From positions 23,880,001 through 23,944,000 of the forward strand of contig CP139758.1 in the NCBI GenBank assembly GCA_034370585.1: a stretch of 64,000 nucleotides of DNA. The letters run 5' to 3'. The DNA comes from Fragaria x ananassa (taxonomy: Eukaryota; Streptophyta; Magnoliopsida; Rosales; Rosaceae). The notes beneath the pieces were generated by a model, which was not told the DNA's origin, ran no database searches, and was given only the letters and a program-made list of their open reading frames with translations. This document shows, one piece after another, positions 63,667-64,000 of this stretch (positions are counted from its first letter, which is position 1; every line of letters begins with the position of its first letter). The position numbers and the translations under genes are program-made.

Positions 63667-63954
63667 ATGCCGCCTATTGGGGTGCAATTGCTTATTCAAG
63701 ATCGTCATGTACGGAATATACTTCAAATCTACTACGTACTATACACATATATCATATGGTGTTCATAGAACTGTTATGTTTTCTGCAAAAAATTTTAGGC
63801 CAAAGTAGATTCATGGGATTTGTATACTGCAGGTAATGATGGATAATGGGTTTGTCCAAGTGACATTGTCAAAGCCAGAGGGAATAGTCACTGGAATACG
63901 ATACAATGGCCTTGATAACTTGCTCGAGATTCGTAATGAGGAAACTAATAGAGG
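63667..63954 (+). CDS. Second rhamnogalacturonan endolyase gene, 5' end only
   Basis: A tandem paralog running off the window. Exon 1 (63667-63708, 42 bases) encodes MPPIGVQLLIQDRH. Exon 2 (63833-63954, 122 bases) encodes VMMDNGFVQVTLSKPEGIV, IRYNGLDNLLE and ends NRG before a GTATGT donor. Both exon lengths equal those of the upstream gene, and the codon split at the exon 2/3 border is also the same. The frame is open upstream of this ATG for about 30 codons without another Met, so this start is preferred. About 690 bases separate it from the stop of the first copy. Protein identity is high in the shared part, so the duplication is moderately recent. Confidence 0.93.
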
Positions 63955-64000
63955 GTATGTACAGTTAGCTAACCTCAAGATCACACACTGCGACACATGA

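Noticed and set aside
1..64000. tRNA and rRNA genes
   Set aside because: No cloverleaf with recognisable A and B boxes and no rRNA-like sequence was noticed on either strand; a covariance search was not possible.

Overview
The window looks like nuclear DNA from a eudicot plant. Genes carry many GT-AG introns, intergenic DNA is AT-rich with long (AT)n runs, a MIKC-type MADS-box exon and rhamnogalacturonan lyase genes are present, and the intergenic space is full of plant transposons. Several repeat features are ones I associate with Rosaceae, but the sequence alone does not fix the species.

Layout. 1-7.2 kb: AT-rich DNA with no recognisable gene, possibly the very long first intron of the gene that follows. 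7.2-7.8 kb (minus strand): first coding exon, leader intron and promoter region of a MIKC MADS-box gene. 8.43-15.17 kb: a CACTA DNA transposon that has captured four consecutive exons of a PLAA/DOA1-like (PFU-PUL) gene. 15.2-19.3 kb: intergenic. About 19.3-24.9 kb: a probable large LTR, interrupted by an insertion that carries a broken 5' piece of VPS54 and a 114-bp hairpin minisatellite, and probably by a second insertion. 25.39-25.91 kb: hAT-type element. 26.21-26.88 kb: MULE-type MITE. 28.62-about 30.6 kb: truncated CACTA relic. 30.855-40.217 kb: complete CACTA element bounded by the direct repeat TTA. It has a TNP2-type transposase gene (broken) and a second, intact-looking TNPA-type gene. 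40.2-43.2 kb: intergenic. 43.2-52.3 kb: local tandem array of a non-coding segment, with three inverted-repeat insertions and a head-to-head telomere-motif palindrome. 52.7-55.9 kb: intact TRAF-type zinc-finger gene. 57.7-63.0 kb: complete rhamnogalacturonan endolyase gene of 15 coding exons. 63.67 kb to the end: the first two exons of its tandem paralog.

How it fits together. The intact host genes are the zinc-finger gene and the first lyase gene; the MADS-box gene and the second lyase gene run off the window. Most of the rest is transposon biology. Two CACTA families share nearly the same terminal repeat but have different subterminal motifs. One carries a host-gene fragment. The other has lost part of its catalytic gene while keeping a plausible DNA-binding partner gene. 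At least two distinct host-gene captures or duplications (PLAA, VPS54) sit within 13 kb.

All calls are by reading; no alignment or search was run.
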